From an uncultured Selenomonadales bacterium (GTDB taxonomy: Bacteria; Bacillota; Negativicutes; Selenomonadales; Selenomonadaceae), in assembly GCA_900321035.1 (NCBI GenBank), contig ONUH01000001.1, positions 248,001 through 312,000 of the forward strand: a stretch of 64,000 bases of DNA, written 5' to 3'. Below are positions 35,150 through 43,797 of the stretch, one piece after another. A program made the position numbers and the translations under genes. Below the pieces are notes generated by a model. It was not told the origin of the DNA. It made no database searches and saw only the letters and a program-made list of their open reading frames with translations. How positions within the stretch are numbered: position 1 is the stretch's first letter; the number at the start of each line of letters is the position of its first letter.

Positions 35150-35539
35150 AAAAAACGCCTCATCCCCAATGCGGGACGAGACGTCTGCTCGCGGTTCCAC
35201 CCTGCTTGCCGCAAAAAATGCGGCCAACTCTCGCCGCCTAACGCGCGGCCCACGTCCGATTCCTCATCGAAAGCTCCAAAGCGGTGGTGACGGTCTTTTT
35301 CCAAAGCGTTTCCAGCCTTGTGTACTGACACGTTGTTTTTCGACAACCGATACTGCATATGTTGCCATCTGCTTCGTTGTCGTCAGTCGGCATAGCACCG
35401 CTATGCCTCCCTCCTCCGCCTTGCATATGGCGACATCTGCTGCATCGTTTTTAAGTCAAGAAACAACGTGCCAGTACACCTGACGCCTCTCTCTGTGGGA
35501 TGATTCCCCGCCATCGTGTCTTCTTCATCGCCTGTTTCC
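35150..35539 (-). promoter_or_regulatory. T-box riboswitch (threonine type) leader
   Basis: The T-box core AAGCAGGGTGGAACCGCG lies at 35187-35207 (minus strand) and is followed by a terminator (CGTCTCGTCCC / GGGATGAGGCG, then TTTTTT, 35150-35183). Upstream, CAGAGAGAGGCG resembles the stem I GA motif and GGCTGGAAACGC its 3' apical part. An ACC triplet in GTCACCACCGC on the 3' side of stem I fits a threonine specifier. Uncharged tRNA-Thr would favour antitermination. Stem I contains a 160-bp insert (35320-35479). Confidence 0.85.
35320..35479. repeat. 160-bp palindromic element inside the T-box leader
   Basis: Terminal inverted repeats of about 21 bp (GTGTACTGACACGTTGTTTT at the left, its near-exact complement at the right, two mismatches). 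Inside are a perfect GGCATAGC acc GCTATGCC hairpin (about 35389-35407) and two imperfect direct copies of GCATATG(n)CATCTGC. It encodes no convincing protein. It sits between the conserved 5' and 3' parts of T-box stem I. No clear target duplication is seen. Confidence 0.75.
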
Positions 35540-35545
35540 GAAAAT

Positions 35546-35574
35546 ATTATATGCGCGACGTCACGCCGTGTCAA
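35546..35574 (-). promoter_or_regulatory. consensus promoter of the T-box leader
   Basis: -35 TTGACA (35569-35574) and -10 TATAAT (35546-35551), both perfect, with a 17-bp spacer. It begins four bases after the rimI stop codon and drives the T-box, GT9 and thrS transcript. Confidence 0.9.
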
Positions 35575-35577
35575 GAT

Positions 35578-36018
35578 TCACAGATGAAAGTTCCACATGA
35601 TTACCGCGTCCTCGCCGTTGTCGAGATAATAATGCGGCCGATGTCCGCAATCCTTGAATCCGAATTTTTGATAAAGCGCGAGGGCCGCCGTATTGGACGG
35701 ACGGACTTCCAGCGTCATACGCGTCGCACCGCGCTTTTTTGCTTCTTCAATCAATTCCGTCATCAATCCAGCGCCGACTCTTTTCCCGCGATACTCCGGC
35801 GCCACGGCAACATTCGTGATCTGCGCCTCGTCGTCGAGAATCCACGTCCCCGCGTAGCCAATTACCTCGTCATCGTCAAGGGCCAGCAGATAATATGTCC
35901 GCTCATTCGCCGCTTCCTCCCAAAATGATTTCCTCGACCACGGCATGGAAAACGACGCCTTTTCGACTGCTTCCACCGCGTCCGCGTCCTCCGGCTTCAT
36001 CTCGCGAAAGGAAATCAC
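35578..36018 (-). CDS. rimI: ribosomal protein S18-alanine N-acetyltransferase
   Basis: A 146-residue GNAT acetyltransferase. MKPEDADAVEAVEKASF and PWSRKSFWEE are RimI N-terminal signatures; VAVAPEYRGKRVGAGLM is the acetyl-CoA-binding motif, and NTAALALYQKFGF the C-terminal motif. It follows tsaE and tsaB, the usual trio. The GTG start overlaps the tsaB stop as GTGA. Confidence 0.93.
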   Translation of the reverse strand: MISFREMKPEDADAVEAVEKASFSMPWSRKSFWEEAANERTYYLLALDDDEVIGYAGTWILDDEAQITNVAVAPEYRGKRVGAGLMTELIEEAKKRGATRMTLEVRPSNTAALALYQKFGFKDCGHRPHYYLDNGEDAVIMWNFHL

Positions 36019-36725
36019 GGCTTATCCTCCTTGTGCCGCTTCTCCCAAAGCACTTCGGCCTCGGAGCGGCGAACATAGATCGGCTCCAGCTCCATCGGAC
36101 TTTTCCCCTCGCCGTTTTTCAGGCGGACGACAGCGCGGGCGGCGACCAGCGCGGCGTGCGGCATGATGTGCGTGATTGGCGCAAGACTCGCGTTCTTTGG
36201 AAGCTCCACGCCTTTTTGCATGAGCTTTCTCGCAAAATCTCCGGCCAATGTCACCGGGCTTTCTTCATTAGCAATCGCATTGGCAATTTCCTCCGGCGAC
36301 GCGACGCAAACGTCTTTTTCACAAACGAGGCCGTTTTCTGTAAAGCAGTAAAGCGCAAAGTACCCGTTGCCCTTTTGCGCGTCGATCAGCGGAGCGACAA
36401 TCGCCCCCGGCGATGGAAAAGCCGCCGCCAAGACTTCCAGCGTCGGCACGCCGACCAACGGGATCGACAGCGCATAAGCAATCGCTTTCGCCGCCGCCAA
36501 TCCGATACGGAGCCCGGTGAACGAACCCGGGCCGAGGCTCACGGCCACAGCGGAAAGCTCTTCGCGCTTCACGTCCGCTAACCGCAGGACTTCCTCGATA
36601 TTCGCCACCAGCGTTTCCGAATGGGTAAACCGCGTTTCCGCCGTCAGCTCCGCCAGCACGCGATCTTCGGTCGCCGCCGCCACGCTGGACACCATCGTCG
36701 CCGTGTCCATCGCAAGAATCGTCAT
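36015..36725 (-). CDS. tsaB: tRNA t6A biosynthesis protein TsaB
   Basis: A 236-residue TsaB: TILAMDTATM start, FTHSETLVANIEEVL, and the GPGSFTGLRIGLAAAKAIAY signature. With TsaC, TsaD and TsaE it makes N6-threonylcarbamoyl-adenosine at position 37 of ANN-decoding tRNAs; tsaC and tsaD are not in this window. The ATG at 36725 overlaps the tsaE stop (ATGA); seven extra in-frame codons upstream are unlikely to be used. Confidence 0.95.
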   Translation of the reverse strand: MTILAMDTATMVSSVAAATEDRVLAELTAETRFTHSETLVANIEEVLRLADVKREELSAVAVSLGPGSFTGLRIGLAAAKAIAYALSIPLVGVPTLEVLAAAFPSPGAIVAPLIDAQKGNGYFALYCFTENGLVCEKDVCVASPEEIANAIANEESPVTLAGDFARKLMQKGVELPKNASLAPITHIMPHAALVAARAVVRLKNGEGKSPMELEPIYVRRSEAEVLWEKRHKEDKP

Positions 36726-37195
36726 TTTTCCATCAGTGCCCGCCATAGCGCGCTGTCCTCCTCCGTCGTGAAAAACATGAGCCGCCGCTCGTCTTCCGTA
36801 TCTCCCCGCTCGATTTCCAGCCGGATATGCGGCTTAGGCAGCGCGTCAGGAAACTTGTCCGCCCATTCGATCAACACGACGCCGCCGGAAGGCTCCGCGA
36901 ATTCATAAAATCCGATCTCGTCAAGCTCTTCTTCCCGCTCCAAACGGTACAAATCAAAATGCGTGACAGGAAGGCGGCCACAATATTGATTCATCAGCGC
37001 GAAGGTCGGGCTCGTCACTTCTTCCGTCACGCCCAGCCCCCTTGCGAAGCCCTGCGTGAAAAGCGTCTTCCCCGCGCCAAGGTCGCCGACGAGGCAAAGC
37101 ACGGTTCCCGTCTCTGCCGCCGCGCCCAGCCGTTCAGCCAGCGCCGCCGTCTCCCCCGGCGCATGGGTGACGACCGTACATGAAAAAGTTTGCAT
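36722..37195 (-). CDS. tsaE: tRNA t6A biosynthesis ATPase TsaE
   Basis: A 157-residue P-loop ATPase: GDLGAGKTLFTQGFARGLG is Walker A, VTSPTFALMNQY the switch region, and HFDLYRLEREEELDEIGFYE the family signature. It drives turnover of the TsaBD complex. It is the first gene of tsaE-tsaB-rimI. Confidence 0.96.
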   Translation of the reverse strand: MQTFSCTVVTHAPGETAALAERLGAAAETGTVLCLVGDLGAGKTLFTQGFARGLGVTEEVTSPTFALMNQYCGRLPVTHFDLYRLEREEELDEIGFYEFAEPSGGVVLIEWADKFPDALPKPHIRLEIERGDTEDERRLMFFTTEEDSALWRALMEK

Positions 37196-37260
37196 GGGTT
37201 TTCTTCCTCGTTTCTAAAACTAAAAATCAATTATATCCATTATACTCAAATCAGCGCGAT

Positions 37261-37287
37261 AAAAAAAGAGCGGCTTCCGAACCGCTC
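37261..37287 (-). terminator. terminator of the mutS-mutL-methyltransferase unit
   Basis: GAGCGG cttccgaa CCGCTC hairpin followed by seven T residues on the minus strand; the arm touches the methyltransferase stop codon. Confidence 0.85.
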
Positions 37288-38092
37288 AGAAAACCGCTGC
37301 GTTTTCCACTCGCATCACGCCATAACGGACGTTGCTGTATTTTCCGCCCTCAAACTCCGTAAAGCCGAGCCGCGCAAACTCCCCGCTCTTGCTGGACTCC
37401 TTCAGCACGACGCGGCGACTTGCGACGCGGCGCGCCTCGTGAATCGCCTCCACGGAAACGGGGCGCGGATCGGCAAGGAACCGCAAGGGATGAATGCCCG
37501 CGCTTTCCGTGAACGGATGGCGAAACATCGGATCGAAATAAACGGCGTCGAAAGAATTGTCCGGCTGCCCGCGCAAAAAATCGAGATAGTCGGCGCAAAC
37601 GACGCGAACGCGCCGCATGGCCGCCACCGTGGTCGGATGCTCGCCCTCGTCGGTTTTCATCCCATGGGCGATCAACGCGGCGACCACGGGATTCTTTTCT
37701 AAGGCTATGACCTCACCCGTTCCCCCCGCGCCGAAGCTTTCCACGATAGCGTCCGCTCCCATGCCTAACGTGCAGTCGAGGATGCGCATCCCCTCTATGA
37801 CGCCAAGAGCGTGCAGCAAATGATCGCCCTCGCCGCGCCGAAGATTTTTCAGCCGCAGGTGCGCCATGCCCGGATGAAAATAGAGCTCGCCGTCCGGCGT
37901 ATCGACGACGAGCCTCTCTTTCACGACCATCACGCAGGGAACATCAAACTTTTCGCGAATCGCATCCAGCGACGTGTTTCCCCGCTCGACGAAGGGAACG
38001 CGAAGTTTCTCCGCCATGTCCCGCGCCAGCGCGAAATGCTCCGGCTTCGCTTTGTGCCCCACCGTCACGACAATGCGCTTCATGCTTTCCAT
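37286..38092 (-). CDS. class I SAM-dependent methyltransferase (RsmJ-like)
   Basis: A 268-residue protein resembling the SAM_MT/YhiQ (RsmJ) family, which methylates guanosine 1516 of 16S rRNA in E. coli. RILDCTLGMGADAIVESFGA is motif I, VIALEKNP motif II, FDAVYFDPMFRHP the catalytic loop. An N-terminal ~95-residue extension (KLRVPFVERGNTSLDAIREK) precedes it. The ATG at 38092 lies 2 nt after the mutL stop. The open frame upstream overlaps mutL and is not expected to be translated. Target RNA in this organism is inferred. Confidence 0.78.
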   Translation of the reverse strand: MESMKRIVVTVGHKAKPEHFALARDMAEKLRVPFVERGNTSLDAIREKFDVPCVMVVKERLVVDTPDGELYFHPGMAHLRLKNLRRGEGDHLLHALGVIEGMRILDCTLGMGADAIVESFGAGGTGEVIALEKNPVVAALIAHGMKTDEGEHPTTVAAMRRVRVVCADYLDFLRGQPDNSFDAVYFDPMFRHPFTESAGIHPLRFLADPRPVSVEAIHEARRVASRRVVLKESSKSGEFARLGFTEFEGGKYSNVRYGVMRVENAAVF

Positions 38093-38094
38093 TG

Positions 38095-39957
38095 TCACGT
38101 CCTCTTGAACATTTTCGCGAGCTCCCCGCCGGTGAACCGCAAAATCGTCGGCCTGCCGTGAGGGCAGGTATAGGGACGCGCGGTGCGCGAAAGCTCCTCC
38201 AAAAGAAGCTGCATCTGCCGCAAGTTCAGCTCGTCGCCACGCTTGATGGCCGCCTTGCAGGCGGTCATGGCAAGACAGGCGTGACGAATTTCCGCCGCCG
38301 TCGGATCGTGCATCTCCATTAACCATCCGAGAATTTTCCGCAGCGTCGTCTCCGCCTCGCCGACGGGGATATCCGCGGGCAGCGAGCAAAGCCGGAACTG
38401 ATTTTCCCCGCATTTTGCCAAGTCAAACCCCAACTTTTGAAAAATCTCCTGCCGCTCTTCCAAAAGCTCCGACTCTCTCGGGCTGAAATCCAGCAGCAGA
38501 TGAACCAAGAGCTGCTGGGAAGCCATATTTTCCGCCAACGCAGAAAATCGGTCGTACAAAATGCGCTCATGGGCGGCGTGCTGATCGACGATATAAAGGG
38601 TATCACCGTCCTGCGCAATGATGAAGCAAAGCGCGACCTGCCCGATGGGCACCATCGCCATAGGCGAGTCGTCTTTATCTTCCGGCGCGTCGGCTACCAG
38701 AGGCTCTATCCGCTGCTGCTCATACACCGGACGCGCGGGTTCCGTCGAAAAACGTTTTTCTTCCAAAAGTTCCCGCTGTACCTCGGCGAAATTCGCCGCG
38801 TCTTCTTTCCCCGCGAAAGGCACCGTCGGCCTGAAAGGCCGCGGCAGGGAGGCCGGCTCTCTCCCGCCGTCCCCCGCATCGAAGGAAGCGACCGAGAGCG
38901 AAGGACCTCCCGTTCCGTCATGATGAATCGGAACGCGCGCGACCGCCGCTACCTGTTCCAGACTTTGCCCCTCGGGCCGCACAGCGTCCACCACCGCCTT
39001 ATAGACGGCCTTGAAGATTCGCCCCTCGTCTTCGAACTTGATTTCCGCCTTGCGCGGATGGACGTTGACGTCAACGCTCCGCGCCGGTACCTCCACGACA
39101 AGCACCGCCAGCGGATACCCAGCCTTCGGCAGCAAGGAATGGTACGCATTGTCCACGGCCCGGGCCATCGCTTTATTTTCGACGACGCGCCCGTTGACAA
39201 TAAACGTCTGCCACGCGCGGCTGCTGCGGAGCATGGACGGTTTCGTCAAAAAGCCGGTAATCTTCACGTCCTCGTCTTCAAAAGAAAGCGGCAGCAGCGA
39301 CTCTCCCACCGCGCCGCCGTAAACGGCTACGATGGCGTCGCGGAGCGAGCCCGTGCCCGGCGTCTTCACGCTCACTTTGTTATTATTGATCAGCCGAAAG
39401 GAAATCCCCGGCTCGGCAAGCGCCGCCTTCACGACGCAGTCGTTGATTTTCATCCCTTCGGTATGGGTCGTCTTCATGAACTTCTTGCGCGCGGGGGTAT
39501 TGAAAAAAAGGTCCTCGGCCTTAACGGTAGTGCCGGGAGCCGCGCCCGCATCGGAAATTTCCGGCTTCTTGCCGCCCATGATGCGAACAGAAACGCCCAG
39601 TTCGTCCTCCGCGCGGCGCGTAACGAGAGAGAATCTCGAAACAGCGGCTATCGTCGGCAGCGCCTCGCCCCGAAAGCCCAGCGTCGGCACAGTCAGAATA
39701 TCCTCGCCGCTCTTGATCTTGCTCGTCGCGTGTCGTTTCACGGCAAGTTCCGCATCCTCCCGACTCATGCCGCAGCCGTTGTCAGTCACGCGCATCAGGC
39801 TCGTACCGCCCGCCATGATTTCCGTCTCAATAACGGTGGCCCCGGCATCCACGGCGTTCTCGATCAGTTCCTTGACGACGGAGGCGGGACGCTCGACCAC
39901 TTCCCCCGCCGCGATTTTGTTGACGGTATCGTCGTCCAAAAGATGAACGGTGTTCAT
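38095..39957 (-). CDS. mutL: DNA mismatch repair protein MutL
   Basis: A 620-residue MutL. N-terminal GHKL ATPase motifs NKIAAGEVVERPASVVKEL, ENAVDAGA, DNGCGM and GFRGEAL are intact. In the C-terminal domain, DQHAAHERILYD matches the endonuclease motif DQHA(X)2E(X)4E with the last Glu as Asp; ACKAAIKRGDELN and CPHGRP are also present, so it is probably a nicking MutL as in Bacillus. Its start overlaps the mutS stop (ATGA). Confidence 0.96.
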   Translation of the reverse strand: MNTVHLLDDDTVNKIAAGEVVERPASVVKELIENAVDAGATVIETEIMAGGTSLMRVTDNGCGMSREDAELAVKRHATSKIKSGEDILTVPTLGFRGEALPTIAAVSRFSLVTRRAEDELGVSVRIMGGKKPEISDAGAAPGTTVKAEDLFFNTPARKKFMKTTHTEGMKINDCVVKAALAEPGISFRLINNNKVSVKTPGTGSLRDAIVAVYGGAVGESLLPLSFEDEDVKITGFLTKPSMLRSSRAWQTFIVNGRVVENKAMARAVDNAYHSLLPKAGYPLAVLVVEVPARSVDVNVHPRKAEIKFEDEGRIFKAVYKAVVDAVRPEGQSLEQVAAVARVPIHHDGTGGPSLSVASFDAGDGGREPASLPRPFRPTVPFAGKEDAANFAEVQRELLEEKRFSTEPARPVYEQQRIEPLVADAPEDKDDSPMAMVPIGQVALCFIIAQDGDTLYIVDQHAAHERILYDRFSALAENMASQQLLVHLLLDFSPRESELLEERQEIFQKLGFDLAKCGENQFRLCSLPADIPVGEAETTLRKILGWLMEMHDPTAAEIRHACLAMTACKAAIKRGDELNLRQMQLLLEELSRTARPYTCPHGRPTILRFTGGELAKMFKRT

Positions 39958-42527
39958 GACCTGCCCGCCTCCTTTTGCGCTTCTTGCTGCAGCTTGTAAA
40001 GCTCGTTCATGGCTTCGATGGGCGTCATGGCCATGACGTCGAGCGCCAACAGCTCGTCCGCCAGCGGAGACGCGAACAGCGACGCCATTCCCGTTTCCGG
40101 CTCCGACGAGTCCTTCCGTTCCGTGCGTTCAGCAACCGGCGCGCATTTTTCCAATCCCGCGAGAATGACTTCCGCACGGTCAGTGACAGATTTCGGAAGC
40201 CCCGCCAGCCTCGCGACGTGGATGCCGTAAGATTTATCCGCGCTGCCGGAAACGATGCGCCGCAGGAACACCACCTTGCTGCCGCGCTCCTTCACCGCGA
40301 CGCAGCAATTCCGGATATGCTCATCCTCCATATCCGTCAGTTCATGATAATGCGTGGCGAACATCGTCTTCGCATGGATATTGGCTTCGATATGCTCGAC
40401 AACGGCCCTGGCGATGCTCATGCCGTCGAAGGTGCTGGTCCCTCGCCCGATCTCATCGAGGATGACGAGGCTGTCCCGCGTAGCGTATTTCAATATCTGC
40501 GCGACTTCGTTCATCTCCACCATGAACGTGCTTTGGCCGCTGACCAAGTCGTCGCTGGCGCCGATGCGCGTAAAAATACGGTCCACAGGAGCGATCGCCG
40601 CCTCCCGCGCGGGCACGAAACTTCCGACCTGCGTCATCAGAACGATAAGCGCCGTCTGCCGCATATACGTGGATTTTCCGGCCATATTCGGACCGGTAAT
40701 CAGCATGATTTCGCTTTCCTCATGGTTCAGCTCGGCGTCGTTCGGCACGAAAATATCCTGCGTCAGGATTCGCTCGACGAGCGGATGGCGGCCGTCCACG
40801 ATATGGATGACGCCGTTCTCCCGCAGCGCGGGACGGACATATCCGTAAGCGTCGGCGGCCTCGGCCAAAGAAACGAGCACGTCGGCGACGGCCAATTCCC
40901 TCGCGGTGCGCTGAATGCTTTCCAACTCGGCGACGACTTGTTCGCGCACCGCGTTGAAAAGCGCATATTCAATGGCAACGCTTTTTTCCTGCGCGCCTAA
41001 GATTTTAGTCTCAAACGCTTTCAGTTCTTCGGTGATGAAACGTTCCGCATTAGCCAACGTCTGTTTCCGCACATAATGAGCGGGAACAAGGTCTTTCCCG
41101 CTGTTCCTGACCTCAATGTAATAACCGAAAACCTTATTGTACCCGATCTTCAGCGTCTTGATGCCCGTCTTTTCCCGTTCGCGCTCCTCGATTTCCTGCA
41201 GCATTTTTTTGCTGTCGTGCGCGATACGCCGATACTCGTCAAGCTCCGCGTCGTAACCGGGCTTGATGATTCCTCCTTCGCGAACGGAAAGCCCCGGTTC
41301 GTCCACGATAGCGCGATCCAAGAGATCGACCAGTTCGTCATACGTGCCGATATTTTCCTGCCCGCGCCGGAGCAAATCGGACCGCGCCGACGCCATCAGT
41401 GCTTTGACGGCCGGCAAAGCCGACAGGGAAACCTTCAGCGCGACAAGATCCCGGGCGTTGGCCGCGCCGACTTCCGCCCGCGTCAGCAGACGCTCAAAAT
41501 CGTATATCTCCTTCATGCGCTCCCGCAGCCCCGAACGCATGGAATAATCCCGCAGCAGCTCTTCCACGGCGTCATGCCGCGCCCGGATGTCCAAAACGGA
41601 AGTCAACGGCTGCTCCAGCCATCTCCGCAGCAGCCGTCCCCCCATCGCCGTTCCTGTGAAATCAAGCACGTCGAGAAGCGTGTTCTTCTTTCCGCCGTCC
41701 CGCAGATTGCGCGTAATCTCCAGATTGCGGAGCGTCGTCGTGTCAAGCACAAGCCGCCCGGAAGCCTCCACCCGTGTAAACCGGCTGATATGGCTGAGAT
41801 CGGTCATAACGGTCTGATGCAAATAATCAAGGAGCGTCGCCAGCGCCGTCTCCGCATCCACGTCGCCCGTCCTGTTCTCCGCACCGAAATGGCGCAGCAT
41901 CATCTCTTCCGGACGTTCCATCGGCGAAAGCTCAGTAAACGCGCAGCCCTCCATCCTTTGGGCCGTAAAATCCCCGACCTCCTGCCGAAAAGAAAGCGGT
42001 CCCGCAAACAAAAGCTCCGCCGGCGACAATCGATAAAGCTCGTCCAGCGTCGACTGCACCCTGTTCTTCCCTTCATGCACGCCGTAAAAGCATTCTCCCG
42101 TGGAAATATCCGCGCCGGCAAGTACGACGCGCTCGCCGTTTTCATACAGAAGAACGATATAATTATTCTGCGTCGCGGTCAGCGCATTCTCGGAAAGAAC
42201 CGTTCCCGGCGTGACGACCTTGATGACCTCGCGCTTCGTCAGGCCCGGCGCTTTCGGGTCGCCGATCTGCTCGGCAATGGCCACCTTATAGCCCTTGCGG
42301 ATCAGCTTTGTGATATAGTTTTCCGCCGAATGATACGGCACGCCGCACATCGGCGATTTTTCCGCATCCCCACTGCGGCTTGTCAGGGTAAGGCCCAATT
42401 CTTTGGACACAAGTACCGCGTCGTCGAAAAACATCTCATAAAAATCGCCCAGACGGAAAAAAAGGATCTCGTCCGGGTGCTGCTCCTTGGTCTCCTGATA
42501 CTGCCGCATCATCGGCGTGAGTTCCAT
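39954..42527 (-). CDS. mutS: DNA mismatch repair protein MutS
   Basis: An 857-residue MutS. The mismatch-reading motif GDFYEMF (27-33) is at the N terminus; GPNMAGKSTYMRQ is Walker A, DEIGRGTSTFDG Walker B and ATHYHELTDME the late motif. The C-terminal region KLQQEAQKE supports tetramer formation. Works with MutL encoded directly downstream. The leader contains a long hairpin (42551-42609). Confidence 0.97.
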   Translation of the reverse strand: MELTPMMRQYQETKEQHPDEILFFRLGDFYEMFFDDAVLVSKELGLTLTSRSGDAEKSPMCGVPYHSAENYITKLIRKGYKVAIAEQIGDPKAPGLTKREVIKVVTPGTVLSENALTATQNNYIVLLYENGERVVLAGADISTGECFYGVHEGKNRVQSTLDELYRLSPAELLFAGPLSFRQEVGDFTAQRMEGCAFTELSPMERPEEMMLRHFGAENRTGDVDAETALATLLDYLHQTVMTDLSHISRFTRVEASGRLVLDTTTLRNLEITRNLRDGGKKNTLLDVLDFTGTAMGGRLLRRWLEQPLTSVLDIRARHDAVEELLRDYSMRSGLRERMKEIYDFERLLTRAEVGAANARDLVALKVSLSALPAVKALMASARSDLLRRGQENIGTYDELVDLLDRAIVDEPGLSVREGGIIKPGYDAELDEYRRIAHDSKKMLQEIEEREREKTGIKTLKIGYNKVFGYYIEVRNSGKDLVPAHYVRKQTLANAERFITEELKAFETKILGAQEKSVAIEYALFNAVREQVVAELESIQRTARELAVADVLVSLAEAADAYGYVRPALRENGVIHIVDGRHPLVERILTQDIFVPNDAELNHEESEIMLITGPNMAGKSTYMRQTALIVLMTQVGSFVPAREAAIAPVDRIFTRIGASDDLVSGQSTFMVEMNEVAQILKYATRDSLVILDEIGRGTSTFDGMSIARAVVEHIEANIHAKTMFATHYHELTDMEDEHIRNCCVAVKERGSKVVFLRRIVSGSADKSYGIHVARLAGLPKSVTDRAEVILAGLEKCAPVAERTERKDSSEPETGMASLFASPLADELLALDVMAMTPIEAMNELYKLQQEAQKEAGRS

Positions 42528-42550
42528 GCTGTCGCCTCTCTCCGAAAACT

Positions 42551-42609
42551 ACATGCCTGCCATATTCGCGCCGCACTGTGTTTGCGCGCACACAGCGGCG
42601 GGGCATGTA
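42551..42609 (-). other. large hairpin in the mutS leader
   Basis: Outer stem ACATGCC / GGGCATGT encloses an inner stem (CGCCGC and CTGTGT pairing with GCGGCG-like and ACACAG). It lies 24-82 nt upstream of the mutS start. No T run follows, so it is not an obvious terminator. Confidence 0.5.
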
Positions 42610-42668
42610 TCGCACTAAACCTGCGTTTCACCAACAAGCTTGCGCACGTTAAGTGCTCTTACAAAAAT

Positions 42669-42694
42669 AAAGGAGTGATGTCCCCATCACTCCT
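42669..42694 (-). terminator. terminator of rpsA
   Basis: AGGAGTGATG gggac ATCACTCCT-type hairpin on the minus strand, followed by TTTATTTTT, 18-43 nt after the rpsA stop. Confidence 0.82.
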
Positions 42695-42711
42695 TCACCC
42701 CATTGTTTGTA

Positions 42712-43797
42712 TTATTCCTCCGCTTCACCCGCGGCTTCCTTCGCCGCTTTCGTGATGCTGAGGGAGATGCGCTTGCGCGCGGTGTCGATGCGCAGCACCT
42801 TGACCGTCACCATATCCCCGGTATGGACAGCCTCATCCGCACGAGCAATGCGCTTGTCGGAAAGCTCGCCCATCGGAATCAGCCCGTCGAAGCCCGGCTC
42901 GATTTCCATGAACGCGCCGAAGTCCGTCAGCTTAATGACCTTGCCTTCGATCAACTGGCCTTCCTGATAGCGGGCCGCCCGGTCAAACCACGGATCGGGC
43001 AGCGTGTCCTTGACGCTGAGCGAAATCTTGTGATGCTCCTGATCGATCTCCTTGACGAAAACGTCGAGTTCCTGTCCCACCTTCAGGACATCCGAAGGAT
43101 GCTTGACACGGTCCCAGGCAAGATCGGAGATATGCGCAAGACCATCTACGCCGCCGATGTCGATGAACGCGCCGTAATCCAGGATGCGTTTGACCGTACC
43201 CTTGACCGTCTGTCCTGCCTCCAGCGTGGAAAACACACGCTCCTGCGCCTCTTCACGCTCTTTCGACAAAAGCTCCTTGCGGGAGAGGACCAGCTTATGA
43301 TTGCCGGCGTCAAACTCGATGGGAAGCGCCTCAAAAACCTTTCCTTCATAGGAAGAAAGATCCTGCACATAATGGAGCCCCACATGAGAAGCGGGAATAA
43401 AGCCGCGCAGCCCTTGCACGCTGACGGAAAGACCGCCCTTGATGGCTTTGAGAACGGTGACCTCCAACGGCTCCTTTTTCTCTACGCAGCCGTCCAGCTT
43501 TTTCCAGGACTCTTCCTGATCGGCCTTGAGCTTGGACAGCGTATAGCCGTGCTCGCCGCCTTTGGAAACGACATAAACATTGATCTCGTCGCCAACCTTG
43601 ACGACGTCCTCCGCCGAATCCGGCTCCGGATAAGCAAGCTCCTTTTTAAGAATGGGAACGTCCTGCTTGGCGTCGATGGACACCCAGGCCTCGGCGTGGG
43701 ACACCGAAACCACGGTGGCCGGGACGACCGTACGCTCCTGGATCTCCTGCATATCCTCCAGCAGGGCTTCCATGTTTTGTTCGTTCACATCTGACAC
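42712..43797 (-). CDS. rpsA: S1 RNA-binding domain protein / 30S ribosomal protein S1
   Basis: A 361-residue S1 with four S1 repeats at roughly residues 25-95, 110-175, 190-260 and 275-345 (GFIPASHVGLHYVQDL, DYGAFIDIGGVDGLAHISDL, DFGAFMEIEPGFDGLIPMGE are typical). Firmicute-type short S1. GTG starts at 43797 and 43788 are both possible; the first has GGGAGG 10 nt upstream. It overlaps the 3' end of ispH in another frame. In many clostridia ispH and S1 are one fused gene. Confidence 0.88.
   Translation of the reverse strand: MSDVNEQNMEALLEDMQEIQERTVVPATVVSVSHAEAWVSIDAKQDVPILKKELAYPEPDSAEDVVKVGDEINVYVVSKGGEHGYTLSKLKADQEESWKKLDGCVEKKEPLEVTVLKAIKGGLSVSVQGLRGFIPASHVGLHYVQDLSSYEGKVFEALPIEFDAGNHKLVLSRKELLSKEREEAQERVFSTLEAGQTVKGTVKRILDYGAFIDIGGVDGLAHISDLAWDRVKHPSDVLKVGQELDVFVKEIDQEHHKISLSVKDTLPDPWFDRAARYQEGQLIEGKVIKLTDFGAFMEIEPGFDGLIPMGELSDKRIARADEAVHTGDMVTVKVLRIDTARKRISLSITKAAKEAAGEAEE

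Noticed and set aside
35320..35479. Small insertion sequence with transposase
   Set aside because: Only 160 bp, no transposase frame, no clear target duplication; called a palindromic element instead.
37286..38413. Longer 375-residue form of the RsmJ-like protein
   Set aside because: The extra 107 residues overlap mutL in another frame, are Arg/Ala-rich and have no ribosome site; the ATG at 38092 is placed normally.
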